Assembly (NCBI RefSeq): GCF_009720365.1
Contig: NZ_WBZD01000037.1
Coordinates: 116,821 to 180,820, forward strand
Length of the DNA stretch: 64,000 bases
Direction of reading: 5' to 3'
From: Catellatospora paridis
GTDB taxonomy: Bacteria; Actinomycetota; Actinomycetes; Mycobacteriales; Micromonosporaceae
Part shown: one piece after another, positions 43,414 through 52,375 of the stretch
Layout: the number at the start of each line of letters is the position of its first letter
How positions within the stretch are numbered: position 1 is the stretch's first letter
Program-made: the position numbers and the translations under genes
Notes under the pieces: model-generated
Databases searched by the model: none
Told to the model about the DNA's origin: nothing
What the model saw: only the letters and a program-made list of their open reading frames with translations

Positions 43414-44131
43414 CCGTCCGCAGCACTTTGGTGACGTAGGGCAGCGCGAAGCTGTCCCGCCCGGCCAGGTCGGGGTGCGTGGCGCACAGTTCGCGGACCG
43501 CGTCGCGCAGCCGCCGCCGCTCGTCCTCGGGCGCGACGAGATACCAGGAGCGGGTGGCGATGAGGTCCAGCAGGCCCTGCGGGGTCTGCGTGACGCTGTG
43601 CCGGAACTCGGCGTGCTCGAACGGGGCGAACAGCTCGCCGAACTCGGCGTTCTCGGGCCGGTGGAAGAGGGCCGACCGGATGATCTCGTCGAGCTGCCGG
43701 ACCCAGTCGACGCTCACGTCGCGGTCGTTGCGCATCGGCGCGAACACCCCGCCGGACCGCAGCACCCGGATGATCTCCGGGTGGGCGCGCTCCTTGTCGA
43801 ACCAGTGGTACGCGGTGCCCACGATGACAGCGTCGGCATATCCGTCGGGCAGCGGGATCGACTCCGCGGAGCCCTTCCGCGCGACCGTCCCCGGGGTGGC
43901 CGCGTCGAGTTCGGCGCGCATGCCGGGGTCGGGCTCGACCGGCACGACCTCGAAGCCCGCGGCCAGCGCCACCCGGGTCAGCTGGCCGGTGCCCGCGCCC
44001 AGATCGACCACGCGGCCGGGGGCGGTGCCGATTGCCCAGGTCAGCGCCTCGGTCGGATAGGTCGGTCGCGACTGCTGGTAAACCTGCGCGGCCGTGCCGA
44101 AAGAGAGCCGGTGTTCTTCGATGGGGTCCAT
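43403..44131 (-). CDS. class I SAM-dependent methyltransferase
   Basis: 242 residues. The SAM-binding motif is VVDLGAGTGQLTRVALAAG (motif I) followed by VEPDPGMRAEL and AVIVGTAYHWFDK, the TylF/UbiE-like small-molecule methyltransferase pattern seen in many actinobacterial stand-alone enzymes. The start with GGGAGG upstream (residue 10 of a longer frame) was chosen. Its 3' end overlaps the convergent coaX gene by 11 bases. The substrate is unknown. Confidence 0.88.
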   Translation of the reverse strand: MDPIEEHRLSFGTAAQVYQQSRPTYPTEALTWAIGTAPGRVVDLGAGTGQLTRVALAAGFEVVPVEPDPGMRAELDAATPGTVARKGSAESIPLPDGYADAVIVGTAYHWFDKERAHPEIIRVLRSGGVFAPMRNDRDVSVDWVRQLDEIIRSALFHRPENAEFGELFAPFEHAEFRHSVTQTPQGLLDLIATRSWYLVAPEDERRRLRDAVRELCATHPDLAGRDSFALPYVTKVLRTVRR

Positions 44132-44725
44132 GCGTGCGCCTCCCGTGTATGTCGCCATAACGCCGGGCCCACCCTAGTGCAGTCCGCGGCGGGTGAATTC
44201 GGCCACCGCCCGGGGGATCCGCCGACAAGGCCAGTCCGGGCCGGACGGATACGCCGCCGCCGGGGGCATGAATCGACGCAGCGCGGGGCTCGATCGCGCC
44301 GCCGCGGCCCGCTCGGCGGCGGTGGCATTCGCCGCCCGGATAGGCATGGCCGGCGCGCAGGGTCATCGCGTCGTCGCTGAGCGCGAATGGCCGGCCCCGC
44401 GCGACGGCTGGTGCCCGCACGACTGCGCTGCGCGAGGAGACCGTCGCGGCGTATGCCGTGCGTCCGGGTCGCTGGAACCGGTATCCACCGCGCCTCGGCG
44501 TTTTCTGCAATGGCGCTGCGAATCCGTTTTCCCTTGTCAGAGGATAATCGACCCGCTGGCTGTCCGACTTTGCGCCGCGCCCGGTGATGCTATGCCGAAT
44601 AATGGGGTCACGCCGGAATTGATCCGCTGTCAATGAGTGGCTATCCTGGCGAGCGCTTCCCTATGAATTCATGGCACGCCCTCGACTGACGGGGAGGATC
44701 CTGGGCGGCGAGAAAGGATGACCGT
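44132..44725. promoter_or_regulatory. 594-base intergenic region upstream of lsr2
   Basis: No convincing gene. GC drops toward lsr2 (AT-rich stretches near 44515-44700, for example GAATCCGTTTTCCC, TATGCCGAATAATGG, TATGAATTCATGG). This is expected of an autoregulated lsr2 promoter, since Lsr2 binds AT-rich DNA. An open frame at 44193-44636 has poor codon usage and is not called. Confidence 0.4.
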
Positions 44726-45076
44726 ATGGCCAGGCGCGAGATTGTGGTGCTGGCGGACGACCTCGATGGTTCCGAGGGCGACGTCCGCAGTGTGAGATTC
44801 GGATTCGAAGGCGCCAATTACGAGATCGATCTCGGACCGGCGAACCATGACAAGTTGGCTCTGGCGCTGGCACCGTTCCTGGCTGCCGCGCGCAAGGAGA
44901 GCGGCCGTCGTGGACCCGCCGCCGCCCCCAAGGCGAAGGCGCCGACCGCGGCCGAGCAGCGTGCCTTCAACCAGCGGGTGCGCGAGTGGGCCAAGGATCA
45001 GGGCAAGGACGTCAACGACCGGGGTCGGGTGCCGGCAAAGGTGATCGAGGCGTACTACGCCGCCGGCCTCCGCTAG
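44726..45076 (+). CDS. lsr2: Lsr2 nucleoid-associated protein
   Basis: 116 residues. An H-NS-like xenogeneic silencer that binds and bridges AT-rich DNA. N-terminal dimerisation domain (IVVLADDLDGSEGD, VRFGFEGANYEIDLG) and C-terminal DNA-binding domain with the AT-hook-like RGR in DVNDRGRVPAKVIEAYYAAG. The ribosome site GAAAGGATG precedes the ATG. It may control the low-GC secretion block in this window; this is an inference. A strong terminator follows. Confidence 0.95.
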   Translation: MARREIVVLADDLDGSEGDVRSVRFGFEGANYEIDLGPANHDKLALALAPFLAAARKESGRRGPAAAPKAKAPTAAEQRAFNQRVREWAKDQGKDVNDRGRVPAKVIEAYYAAGLR

Positions 45077-45111
45077 CTTCTGTTGTGAGATGTGCGGCTT
45101 GCGCCGGATTT

Positions 45112-45159
45112 ACGGTACGACGCGTAGGTTGTGTACTTCCTTCGCGTCGTACCGTTTTT
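45112..45159 (+). terminator. intrinsic terminator after lsr2
   Basis: ACGGTACGACGCG (45112-45124) pairs perfectly with CGCGTCGTACCGT (45143-45155), followed by a T run to 45159. Confidence 0.92.
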
Positions 45160-45209
45160 CATGTCCGGAGCACCGCATCGGGCGGACGCACCAGGATGTG
45201 GACACCGAT

Positions 45210-45227
45210 ATTTCGCTGTGCGCGTAG
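45210..45227. promoter_or_regulatory. candidate ClgR-type operator upstream of clpC
   Basis: ATTTCGCTGTGCGCGTAG contains the CGC-N5-GCG core with flanking W bases that the ClgR regulator of actinobacterial clp genes uses, though two internal positions deviate from consensus. It lies about 265 bases upstream of the clpC start. No other element was recognised in the 332 bases between the lsr2 terminator and clpC. Confidence 0.3.
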
Positions 45228-45491
45228 CGGTCCTGGATGCGGAACAGCCGCGAGCGAGGCAAGGTTGGCTCTGATGCCAGCCACGTCGGCGGTTTGCTGG
45301 GGCAGATGCCCTGTTTCCTCCGCTTTCAAGTCGACGGTAAGCGACCTGATGGTTACCCAACGGTGACCGGACGAGCGTTTCCGGCGGGCCGACATGGTCG
45401 GGGTCTGGCGTTAGAGTGAGTGAAACAGCTTCGCCGCCGCGGATCTCCGGCAGGAGTTCTCGAGGAACTGAGGCGTAGGTGAGGAGCGGGA

Positions 45492-48023
45492 ATGTTCGAG
45501 CGGTTCACCGACCGGGCGCGTCGGGTGGTCGTCCTGGCCCAAGAAGAGGCCAGGATGCTCAACCACAACTACATCGGCACGGAGCACATCCTGCTCGGCC
45601 TCATCCACGAGGGTGAGGGCGTCGCGGCGAAGGCGCTGGAAAGTCTCGGCATCTCGCTGGAGGGCGTGCGCCAGCAGGTAGAGGAGATCATCGGCCAGGG
45701 CCAGCAGGCGCCGAGCGGGCACATCCCGTTCACGCCGCGGGCCAAGAAGGTGCTTGAGCTGTCCCTGCGCGAAGCGCTGCAGCTCGGCCACAACTACATC
45801 GGCACCGAGCACATCCTGCTCGGTCTGATCCGCGAGGGCGAAGGCGTCGCGGCCCAGGTGCTGGTGAAGCTCGGCGCCGACCTCAACCGGGTGCGCCAGC
45901 AGGTCATCCAGCTTCTCTCGGGCTACCAGGGGGGCAAGGAGCCGGCCGCGGCCGGCGCCGCCACCGGTGAGGCCGCGCCGTCCACCAGCCTCGTGCTGGA
46001 CCAGTTCGGGCGCAACCTGACCCAGTCGGCACGGGAGGGCAAGCTCGACCCCGTGATCGGCCGGGAGAAGGAGATCGAGCGGGTCATGCAGGTGCTGTCC
46101 CGCCGCACCAAGAACAACCCGGTGCTGATCGGTGAGCCTGGCGTCGGCAAGACCACCGTGGTCGAGGGCCTGGCCCAGAAGATCGTCAAGGGCGAGGTGC
46201 CCGAGACGCTGAAGGACAAGCAGCTCTACACGCTTGACCTCGGCGCGCTGGTGGCCGGTTCGCGCTACCGCGGTGACTTCGAGGAGCGCCTGAAGAAGGT
46301 GCTCAAGGAGATCCGCACCCGCGGCGACATCATCCTGTTCATCGACGAGATCCACACCCTGGTCGGCGCGGGCGCCGCCGAGGGCGCGATCGACGCCGCC
46401 AGCATCCTCAAGCCGATGCTGGCCCGCGGCGAGCTGCAGACCATCGGCGCGACCACGCTCGACGAGTACCGCAAGCACCTGGAGAAGGACGCCGCGCTGG
46501 AGCGGCGCTTCCAGCCGATCCAGGTCGGCGAGCCCTCGGTGGCGCACACCATCGAGATGCTCAAGGGCCTGCGTGACCGCTACGAGGCGCACCACCGGGT
46601 GACCATCACCGACGCGGCCCTGGTCGCGGCGGCGAACCTGGCCGACCGGTACATCTCCGACCGCTTCCTGCCGGACAAGGCGATCGACCTGATCGACGAG
46701 GCCGGCGCCCGGATGCGTATCCGCCGCATGACCGCGCCGCCGGACCTGCGCGACTTCGACGAGAAGATCGCCCAGGTGCGCCGCGACAAGGAGTCCGCGA
46801 TCGATGCGCAGGACTTCGAGCGGGCCGCGCAGCTGCGCGACAAGGAGAAGCAGCTCCTCGGCCAGAAGGGCGAGCGGGAGAAGCAGTGGAAGGCCGGTGA
46901 CCTGGACGTCGTCAGCGAGGTGGACGACGAGCAGATCGCCGAGGTCCTGGCGAACTGGACCGGCATCCCGGTGTACAAGCTGACCGAGGAGGAGACCTCG
47001 CGCCTGCTGCGCATGGAGGACGAGCTGCACAAGCGCGTCGTCGGCCAGTCGGACGCGGTCAAGGCCGTCTCCAAGGCGATCCGGCGCACCCGGGCCGGTC
47101 TCAAGGACCCGAAGCGCCCGTCCGGCTCGTTCATCTTCGCCGGCCCTTCGGGTGTCGGTAAGACCGAGCTGTCCAAGACGCTCGCCGAGTTCCTGTTCGG
47201 CAGCGAGGACGCGCTGATCCAGCTCGACATGTCCGAGTTCCACGACCGGTACACGGTGTCCCGCCTGGTCGGCGCGCCGCCCGGATACGTCGGTTACGAC
47301 GAGGGCGGCCAGCTGACCGAGAAGGTGCGCCGCCGGCCGTTCTCGGTGGTCCTCTTCGACGAGATCGAGAAGGCTCACCCGGACGTCTTCAACACCCTGC
47401 TGCAGATCCTGGAAGACGGTCGGCTCACCGACGGTCAGGGCCGCATCGTGGACTTCAAGAACACGGTGATCATCCTGACCACCAACCTGGGCACCCGTGA
47501 CGTGGCGAAGGCCGTGTCGCTGGGCTTCCAGAAGTCGGAGGACGCCGAGTCGAACTACGAGCGGATGAAGCAGAAGGTCAACGACGAGCTGAAGCAGCAC
47601 TTCCGCCCGGAGTTCCTGAACCGCATCGACGACACCATCGTCTTCCACCAGCTCGGCGAGGTGGAGATCCTCTCGATCGTGGACATCATGATCAAGCGGA
47701 TCGAGTCCCAGCTGCGCAACAAGGACATGGGCCTGGAGCTGACCGACAGCGCCAAGAAGTACCTGGCGAAGAAGGGCTACGACCCGGTCCTGGGCGCCCG
47801 GCCGCTGCGCCGGACCATCCAGCGCGAGCTGGAGGACACGCTCAGCGAGCGGATCCTGTTCCAGGAGCTCAAGCCGGGCCAGCACGTGCTGGTCGACTGC
47901 GAGGGCGACCCGGAGCAGATCGAGACGGCCAAGCTGACCTTCACGGCGTCGCAGAAGGCGGCGCCCGCCCCGGAGGCCCCCGAGGCCCCCGCCGAGCCGG
48001 TCGGCAGCGACGCCGCCGCATAA
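45492..48023 (+). CDS. clpC: ATP-dependent Clp protease ATP-binding subunit ClpC
   Basis: 843 residues. A Hsp100 unfoldase that feeds proteins to ClpP. Duplicated N-domain repeats ([25 protein letters not shown] and a second copy) are followed by D1 with Walker A GEPGVGKT, a UVR motif ([18 protein letters not shown]), and D2 with Walker A GPSGVGKT and [10 protein letters not shown]. The C-terminal 30 residues are Ala/Pro/Glu-rich. ATG 45492 has a GAGGAGCGGGA ribosome site. It ends at a perfect terminator. Confidence 0.98.
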   Translation: MFERFTDRARRVVVLAQEEARMLNHNYIGTEHILLGLIHEGEGVAAKALESLGISLEGVRQQVEEIIGQGQQAPSGHIPFTPRAKKVLELSLREALQLGHNYIGTEHILLGLIREGEGVAAQVLVKLGADLNRVRQQVIQLLSGYQGGKEPAAAGAATGEAAPSTSLVLDQFGRNLTQSAREGKLDPVIGREKEIERVMQVLSRRTKNNPVLIGEPGVGKTTVVEGLAQKIVKGEVPETLKDKQLYTLDLGALVAGSRYRGDFEERLKKVLKEIRTRGDIILFIDEIHTLVGAGAAEGAIDAASILKPMLARGELQTIGATTLDEYRKHLEKDAALERRFQPIQVGEPSVAHTIEMLKGLRDRYEAHHRVTITDAALVAAANLADRYISDRFLPDKAIDLIDEAGARMRIRRMTAPPDLRDFDEKIAQVRRDKESAIDAQDFERAAQLRDKEKQLLGQKGEREKQWKAGDLDVVSEVDDEQIAEVLANWTGIPVYKLTEEETSRLLRMEDELHKRVVGQSDAVKAVSKAIRRTRAGLKDPKRPSGSFIFAGPSGVGKTELSKTLAEFLFGSEDALIQLDMSEFHDRYTVSRLVGAPPGYVGYDEGGQLTEKVRRRPFSVVLFDEIEKAHPDVFNTLLQILEDGRLTDGQGRIVDFKNTVIILTTNLGTRDVAKAVSLGFQKSEDAESNYERMKQKVNDELKQHFRPEFLNRIDDTIVFHQLGEVEILSIVDIMIKRIESQLRNKDMGLELTDSAKKYLAKKGYDPVLGARPLRRTIQRELEDTLSERILFQELKPGQHVLVDCEGDPEQIETAKLTFTASQKAAPAPEAPEAPAEPVGSDAAA

Positions 48024-48032
48024 CGAGGACGC

Positions 48033-48076
48033 ACAAACGAAAGGGGCACCGCGCGAGCGGTGCCCCTTTCGTTTGT
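48033..48076. terminator. perfect bidirectional terminator after clpC
   Basis: A 20-bp perfect stem: ACAAACGAAAGGGGCACCGC (48033-48052) with its complement at 48057-48076, loop GCGA, with A/T-rich outer ends giving a U-tract on either strand. Confidence 0.95.
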
Positions 48077-48087
48077 CCCAGGCCGGA

Positions 48088-48942
48088 TCAGCCGACGTAG
48101 TCCTCGAGCAGGGCCGGGGTCAGCCCGGACTTGTGGATCGCGTTCAGGGCGCCCAGCAGGTCGTCCATCAGCGCCGGCCGGAAGTGCATGAGCAGCACGT
48201 CGCCGGGCTTCACCACCTTCTGCGCCGTCTGGTAACGCACGATGCCCTTGTCGACCGTCTGCGTCCAGAAGAACGCCGCCTGCGCCCCGCAGTCGTGCGC
48301 GGCCTTCAACGTGGTGGCGTCCTTGTTGCCGAACGGCGGCCGGAACAGCGTCGGCCGGCGGCCGAACAGCTGCGCCAGCTTGTCCGCCGACCCGCAGATC
48401 TCCTTCTTCTGGAACTCGTACGACTTCCCCTTCAGCGAGGTGTGCGTGATGGTGTGGTTCTCCACCATGCCGCCCGCCTCCTGGATCGCCTTGAAGTACG
48501 GCGTGTACTTGGTGGCCGCCGGGGAGTTGAGGAACATCGTCACCGGGATCTTCGCCTGCCGGATGAACTCGATGACCTCGGGCTTACGCGACAGCGCGCC
48601 GTCGTCGATGGTGATGAAGGCGACCTTGTTCGTGGTCGGCACCCGCGACAGCCACATCGCCGAGGCGCTCTCGGTCAGCTTCACCCGCTGCGGGGCCGGC
48701 GCCGCCGGGAACTCGGGCACCCGGTCCAGGTACCACTGCAGCGTCTTGAACCCCGCGGGCGACGGCTGCACCGACGGGCTGGGTGAGGCGCTGGGGCTGG
48801 GGCTCGGCGACGCCGTCGGCGTGGAGCTGCTCTCGGGACCGGCGAAAATCGGGTCCGGGCCGGCGCTCTTGCACGCGGCAGGCGCGAGGAAGGCGGTCAG
48901 CAGGATCACGGCGACGGCGCGGCGGAGGGGGGTGGGGGCCAC
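48088..48942 (-). CDS. polysaccharide deacetylase lipoprotein (NodB domain)
   Basis: 284 residues. Signal peptide with lipobox LAPAAC (Cys about 24) and a Ser/Pro-rich linker. The NodB carbohydrate esterase domain has the catalytic TIDDG (TFDDG type), the metal-binding ENHTITHTSL (H-x3-H type) and RPPFGNKD. It probably removes acetyl groups from cell-wall or extracellular polysaccharide. Convergent with clpC. Confidence 0.88.
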   Translation of the reverse strand: MAPTPLRRAVAVILLTAFLAPAACKSAGPDPIFAGPESSSTPTASPSPSPSASPSPSVQPSPAGFKTLQWYLDRVPEFPAAPAPQRVKLTESASAMWLSRVPTTNKVAFITIDDGALSRKPEVIEFIRQAKIPVTMFLNSPAATKYTPYFKAIQEAGGMVENHTITHTSLKGKSYEFQKKEICGSADKLAQLFGRRPTLFRPPFGNKDATTLKAAHDCGAQAAFFWTQTVDKGIVRYQTAQKVVKPGDVLLMHFRPALMDDLLGALNAIHKSGLTPALLEDYVG

Positions 48943-49000
48943 GCCCGGACTCTATCCAGGCTGAGTGAATCCGCAATACCACGGAAAGCTCGAGACGGAG

Positions 49001-49885
49001 TCAGAAATCGGCGGGAACACGCCCGGGCAGGCTGAAACGTTCCCCGCGGGGCACCACGAGCCCGTCGGCCAGCAGGCTGTCCAGGGCCCGCTCCCGCTGC
49101 ACCGCATCCGGCCACACCACGTCCAGCGCCGGCTTCGCCACCGGTCCCGACGCGTGCCGCAGCACGGCCAGCAGCAGCCCGCGCACCTGCCGGTCGGTGC
49201 CCGCGTAGCGCTGCGGCTTGCGGGACGGACCCGCCGGCAGGGCCGCACCCGAGCGCCGCCACGCGCACTGCTCCCGCAGCGGGCAGGCCTCACACCGGGG
49301 CGTACGCGCCGTGCACAGCACCGCGCCCAGTTCCATCAGCGCCGCACTGGCCCGCGCCGCCGCCGGCTCGGCCTGCGGCAGCAGCGATTCGACCAGGGCG
49401 AGGTCCGCCGGGGTGGTGGCCGCGCCGGCGTCGGGCAGGCCGCGCACCGCCCGCGCCGCCACCCGGCGCACGTTCGTGTCCACCACCGGATGGCGCTGCC
49501 CGTACGCGAACGCCAGCACCGCCCGGGCCGTGTAGTCCCCGACGCCCGGCAGCGCCAGCATCTGGTCCAGCCGCCGCGGGACCTCGCCGCCGTGCCGGTC
49601 CACGAGGGCCGTGGCGCACGCGTGCAGCCGCATCGCCCGCCGGGGGTAGCCCAGCCGCCCCCAGGCCCGGATCGCCTCACCGGAAACCTCCGCGGCGAGA
49701 TCCGCGGGCCCGGGCCAGCGGGCCACCCACTCCCGCCACACCGGCAGCACCCGCACGACGGGCGTCTGCTGCAGCATGAACTCGCTGATCAACACCGGCC
49801 AGGCGCCGATGTCCGGCTCCCGCCACGGCAGGTCACGCGCGTTGGCGTCGTACCACGCAGTGGTCAGTGAGGCGAGTTCGGACAT
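49001..49885 (-). CDS. mutY: A/G-specific adenine glycosylase (short form without NUDIX domain)
   Basis: 294 residues. Removes adenine paired with 8-oxoguanine. Motifs: EFMLQQTPVVRVLP, helix-hairpin-helix LPGVGDYTARAV, the catalytic Asp in VDTNVRRV, and the iron-sulfur cluster loop Cys-x6-Cys-x2-Cys-x5-Cys (CTARTPRCEACPLREQC). The C-terminal 8-oxoG-recognition (NUDIX-like) domain of longer MutY proteins is absent, as in other actinobacterial short forms. ATG 49885 lies between divergent genes. Confidence 0.93.
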   Translation of the reverse strand: MSELASLTTAWYDANARDLPWREPDIGAWPVLISEFMLQQTPVVRVLPVWREWVARWPGPADLAAEVSGEAIRAWGRLGYPRRAMRLHACATALVDRHGGEVPRRLDQMLALPGVGDYTARAVLAFAYGQRHPVVDTNVRRVAARAVRGLPDAGAATTPADLALVESLLPQAEPAAARASAALMELGAVLCTARTPRCEACPLREQCAWRRSGAALPAGPSRKPQRYAGTDRQVRGLLLAVLRHASGPVAKPALDVVWPDAVQRERALDSLLADGLVVPRGERFSLPGRVPADF

Positions 49886-49973
49886 GCGCTCCACCCTACT
49901 GGTGCACAATGCCCGCAGAAGCGAGCGAGTCACGGCGTCGGTTGCCCATCGGCGAGCGCAGCGAGGAGAAGGC

Positions 49974-50504
49974 ATGACTGACGTGCACGGGGCCGAGCTG
50001 GCCGTCACCGTGATCGGACCGGACCGCACCGGGATCGTCGCCGATGTCGCCGAGGCGCTGGCCAGGCTCGGCGCGAACCTCACCGACTCCACGATGACGC
50101 GGCTGCGCGGCCACTTCGCGATGACCCTGATCTGCACCGCGCAGGCCAGCGCGACCGAGGTCGAGGCGGCCCTGCTGCCGCTGTCCGCGGACGGCCAGCT
50201 GCTGGTGACGGTGCGCAACGTCGGCCCGGACGAGTCCGGCCACAACGGCGGCCTGCCGTACCTGCTGAGCGTGCACGGCGCCGACCGGCTCGGCATCGTC
50301 GCGGCGGTGACCCGCGTCGTCGCCGACGCCGGCGGCAACATCACCGACCTGTCCACCCGCCTGGTCGGACCGCTGTACCTGCTCGTCGCCGAGGTCGACC
50401 TGCCCGAAGGCGTGCCGGGGAAGCTGACCGAGCGCCTCGCACACGTCGCCGGGGAACTCGGCATCGAGGTCAACCTGCGCCCGGCCGGGGCGGACGTCTT
50501 ATGA
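49974..50504 (+). CDS. tandem ACT-domain regulatory protein (glycine cleavage repressor-like)
   Basis: 176 residues made of two ACT repeats (AVTVIGPDRTGIVADVAEALARLG; LLSVHGADRLGIVAAVTRVVADAGG). Such GcvR-like proteins bind amino acids and modulate transcription or enzymes. No enzyme domain is attached. ATG 49974 has GGAGAAGGC upstream. The next gene, a deformylase, follows by 40 bases and is probably in the same operon. Confidence 0.88.
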   Translation: MTDVHGAELAVTVIGPDRTGIVADVAEALARLGANLTDSTMTRLRGHFAMTLICTAQASATEVEAALLPLSADGQLLVTVRNVGPDESGHNGGLPYLLSVHGADRLGIVAAVTRVVADAGGNITDLSTRLVGPLYLLVAEVDLPEGVPGKLTERLAHVAGELGIEVNLRPAGADVL

Positions 50505-50544
50505 GCGGGCGGAACACCCGCACAACGGGTGGCGAGGAGGCGGC

Positions 50545-51087
50545 GTGAGCATCGAAGGCTGGGACATCACGGCGCTCGGCGCGGGCCGGGTGCTGCCCGT
50601 CGTCACCGCGCCGGAACCGGTGCTGAGCCGCGTCGGTGAGGCTGTGGACCCGACCGACCCGCAGGTGGTGGCGCTGGCTGCCGACCTCGTCGCGACCATG
50701 GCCGTGTCGCCGGGCTGCGTCGGGCTCGCCGCCCCGCAGGTCGGCGTCGGCGTGCAGCTGTTCGCCGTCGACGTCACCGACCACCCCAAGGCGGCCACCG
50801 TGCACGGTGCGTTCGTACTGGCCAACGCCGTGATCGTGGAGGCCAGCCGGTGGCGCCCGGGCCGGGAGGGCTGCATGTCCGTGCCCGACCTCACCGGCGA
50901 CGTCAAACGAGCCGGGCGCATCGTGGTCACCGGCGAACTGCCTGGCAGCGGCCGGAAGGTGACGATCACCACCGATGCCTTCGAGGCCCGCGCGCTCCAG
51001 CACGAGATCGACCACTGCAACGGACTGCTCTTTTTGGACAAGGTGAGCGGAGCGCACGCGATCTATCAGCGGAAAGTCTATCTGTGA
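50545..51087 (+). CDS. def: peptide deformylase
   Basis: 180 residues. Removes the formyl group from nascent N-terminal methionine, using a metal. The three motifs are present: GLAAPQVG (motif 1), EGCMSVP (motif 2, Cys ligand) and HEIDH (motif 3, His ligands and catalytic Glu). The start is GTG 50545 with GAGGAGG upstream. Only this copy is visible in the window. Confidence 0.95.
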   Translation: MSIEGWDITALGAGRVLPVVTAPEPVLSRVGEAVDPTDPQVVALAADLVATMAVSPGCVGLAAPQVGVGVQLFAVDVTDHPKAATVHGAFVLANAVIVEASRWRPGREGCMSVPDLTGDVKRAGRIVVTGELPGSGRKVTITTDAFEARALQHEIDHCNGLLFLDKVSGAHAIYQRKVYL

Positions 51088-51156
51088 CACGGAGTTCGCG
51101 CACTGAGCGTGTCGCGTCGTGCGTGTCGTGATCGTGGGCGCTAGCGTGAGCACATC

Positions 51157-51879
51157 ATGAGACTGATAGTGGGTCCGCTGCCCGCAGCCGTCTACTGGCG
51201 ACGCCGCGCCATGGTGCTCGGCGCGCTGCTGGTTGCCGTTCTCATGATCACCCTGATGGTGCGGGGCACCGGCAGCGGCGGCGCCCAGCAACCGTCCGCC
51301 AACGGCACGGCCGCCAGCGCGGGAGTGTCACCGGCGTCGGCCGCGGGGCAACCCGGCCCGAGCCCGTCGGCGTCGCCGAGCGACAGCGTCATCACGCCGG
51401 TGTCCGAACTGCCGCCGTCCCCCAGCCCGGACGCCGAGGGCGAAGGGCAAGGCGAGGGCGACGGTGAGAACGACCCGAACGCCTGCACGGACGCTGAGAT
51501 CAAGGTGACCGCGAAGCCGGCGCAGGCGACGCTCAAGCGCGGCAACGACCTGCTCATCACGCTGCTCATCAAGAACACCTCGAACCGGACGTGCACGCGG
51601 GACGTCGGTGCCGATCTTCAGGAGCTGCGGATTCTGAAGAGCACGGAGAAGGTGTGGTCGAGTGATGACTGCGGGGGGCCGCGGGGGCATGAGGTGCGGT
51701 CGTTCCCGCCGGCGCATGAGCGGTCGTACACGGTGGTGTGGAACGGGCATTCGAGTTCGGCTTGTGAGAAGTCGATTAAGCGGGTGCCGGATGGGCCGGT
51801 TCCTGCTGTGGGGGAGTATCGGCTGTATGCGCGGGTCGGGACGGCGATCTCGGCTTCTGTGACTTTGAAGCTTACGTAG
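51157..51879 (+). CDS. membrane-anchored hypothetical protein with Ig-like extracytoplasmic domain
   Basis: 240 residues: one N-terminal transmembrane helix (MVLGALLVAVLMITLMV), an acidic Pro/Ser-rich linker, then about 130 residues with CTDAEIKVTAKPAQATLKRG and LLIKNTSNRTCTRDVG, an immunoglobulin-like/BsuPI-type fold with likely disulfides. Unknown function. The 3' 200 bases have less GC-biased codon usage, and the second copy of the hairpin element begins right after the stop. Confidence 0.75.
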   Translation: MRLIVGPLPAAVYWRRRAMVLGALLVAVLMITLMVRGTGSGGAQQPSANGTAASAGVSPASAAGQPGPSPSASPSDSVITPVSELPPSPSPDAEGEGQGEGDGENDPNACTDAEIKVTAKPAQATLKRGNDLLITLLIKNTSNRTCTRDVGADLQELRILKSTEKVWSSDDCGGPRGHEVRSFPPAHERSYTVVWNGHSSSACEKSIKRVPDGPVPAVGEYRLYARVGTAISASVTLKLT

Positions 51880-51883
51880 GTGG

Positions 51884-52370
51884 TTGCGGTCGGGGGTCGC
51901 TGCGCCGGGGGAATGCTCTTGGCGCTGGGGCCGCAAAGAGCGCGGCCTTTTACGCGCCTGCGAGCATTCCCCCGGCTCCGCTCCTCGCCGTAGTTGCACG
52001 CCCGGCGGTGGGCTAGGTGGGGTGGGCTGCCTAGGGATAGAGCGACAGCCTTACCGGCACACAGGCCGTTCCCGGAGCAACGCGTAGCCACCACCCGTGA
52101 AGCCGCGAACCCACGTCCCCGAACACCCGGACACCCGAACACCCTGTTCGCCGTGGTGCGCTTCGCCGGGGGGTGAGCCGTCCTCTGTTGCGCCCTGAGC
52201 CGGTTACTTGGGTGGGGTGGGGAGGCTGTCGCTTTGTGGGAAAAGGGTGCCTTTTTACCTGGTTACTTTGTGAGGGTGCGTGGAGCGGGGGTTGGGGTCG
52301 AGCGCGTAAAAGGCCGCGCTCTTTGCGGCCCCAGCGCTCGACCCCAACCCCCGCGGAACGCTACGCAGTC
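51884..52370. repeat. compound inverted-repeat element, copy B
   Basis: Two nested hairpins. Hairpin 1: outer perfect 15-bp stem GCCGGGGGAATGCTC (51904-51918) with 51962-51976, enclosing GGGGCCGC-AAAGAGC-GCGGCC-TTTT. Hairpin 2: outer perfect 21-bp stem (52285-52305 with 52334-52354). The 36-base inner core at 51922-51957 reappears at 52302-52337 as its exact reverse complement. GGTTACTTGGGTGG (52202-52215) and GCTGTCGCTTT (52225-52235) match copy A. The element spans the gap between two convergent genes; nothing else was found in this 496-base interval. Confidence 0.85.
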
Positions 52371-52375
52371 ACGGC

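Noticed and set aside
44193..44636. 147-codon open frame upstream of lsr2
   Set aside because: Poor codon usage, no ribosome site, mixed Cys/Arg/Ala content without a recognisable fold; treated as part of the lsr2 promoter region.
45411..47885. An 824-codon frame antisense to clpC
   Set aside because: Leu/Val/Asp/His composition typical of an antisense shadow; clpC motifs are intact on the other strand.
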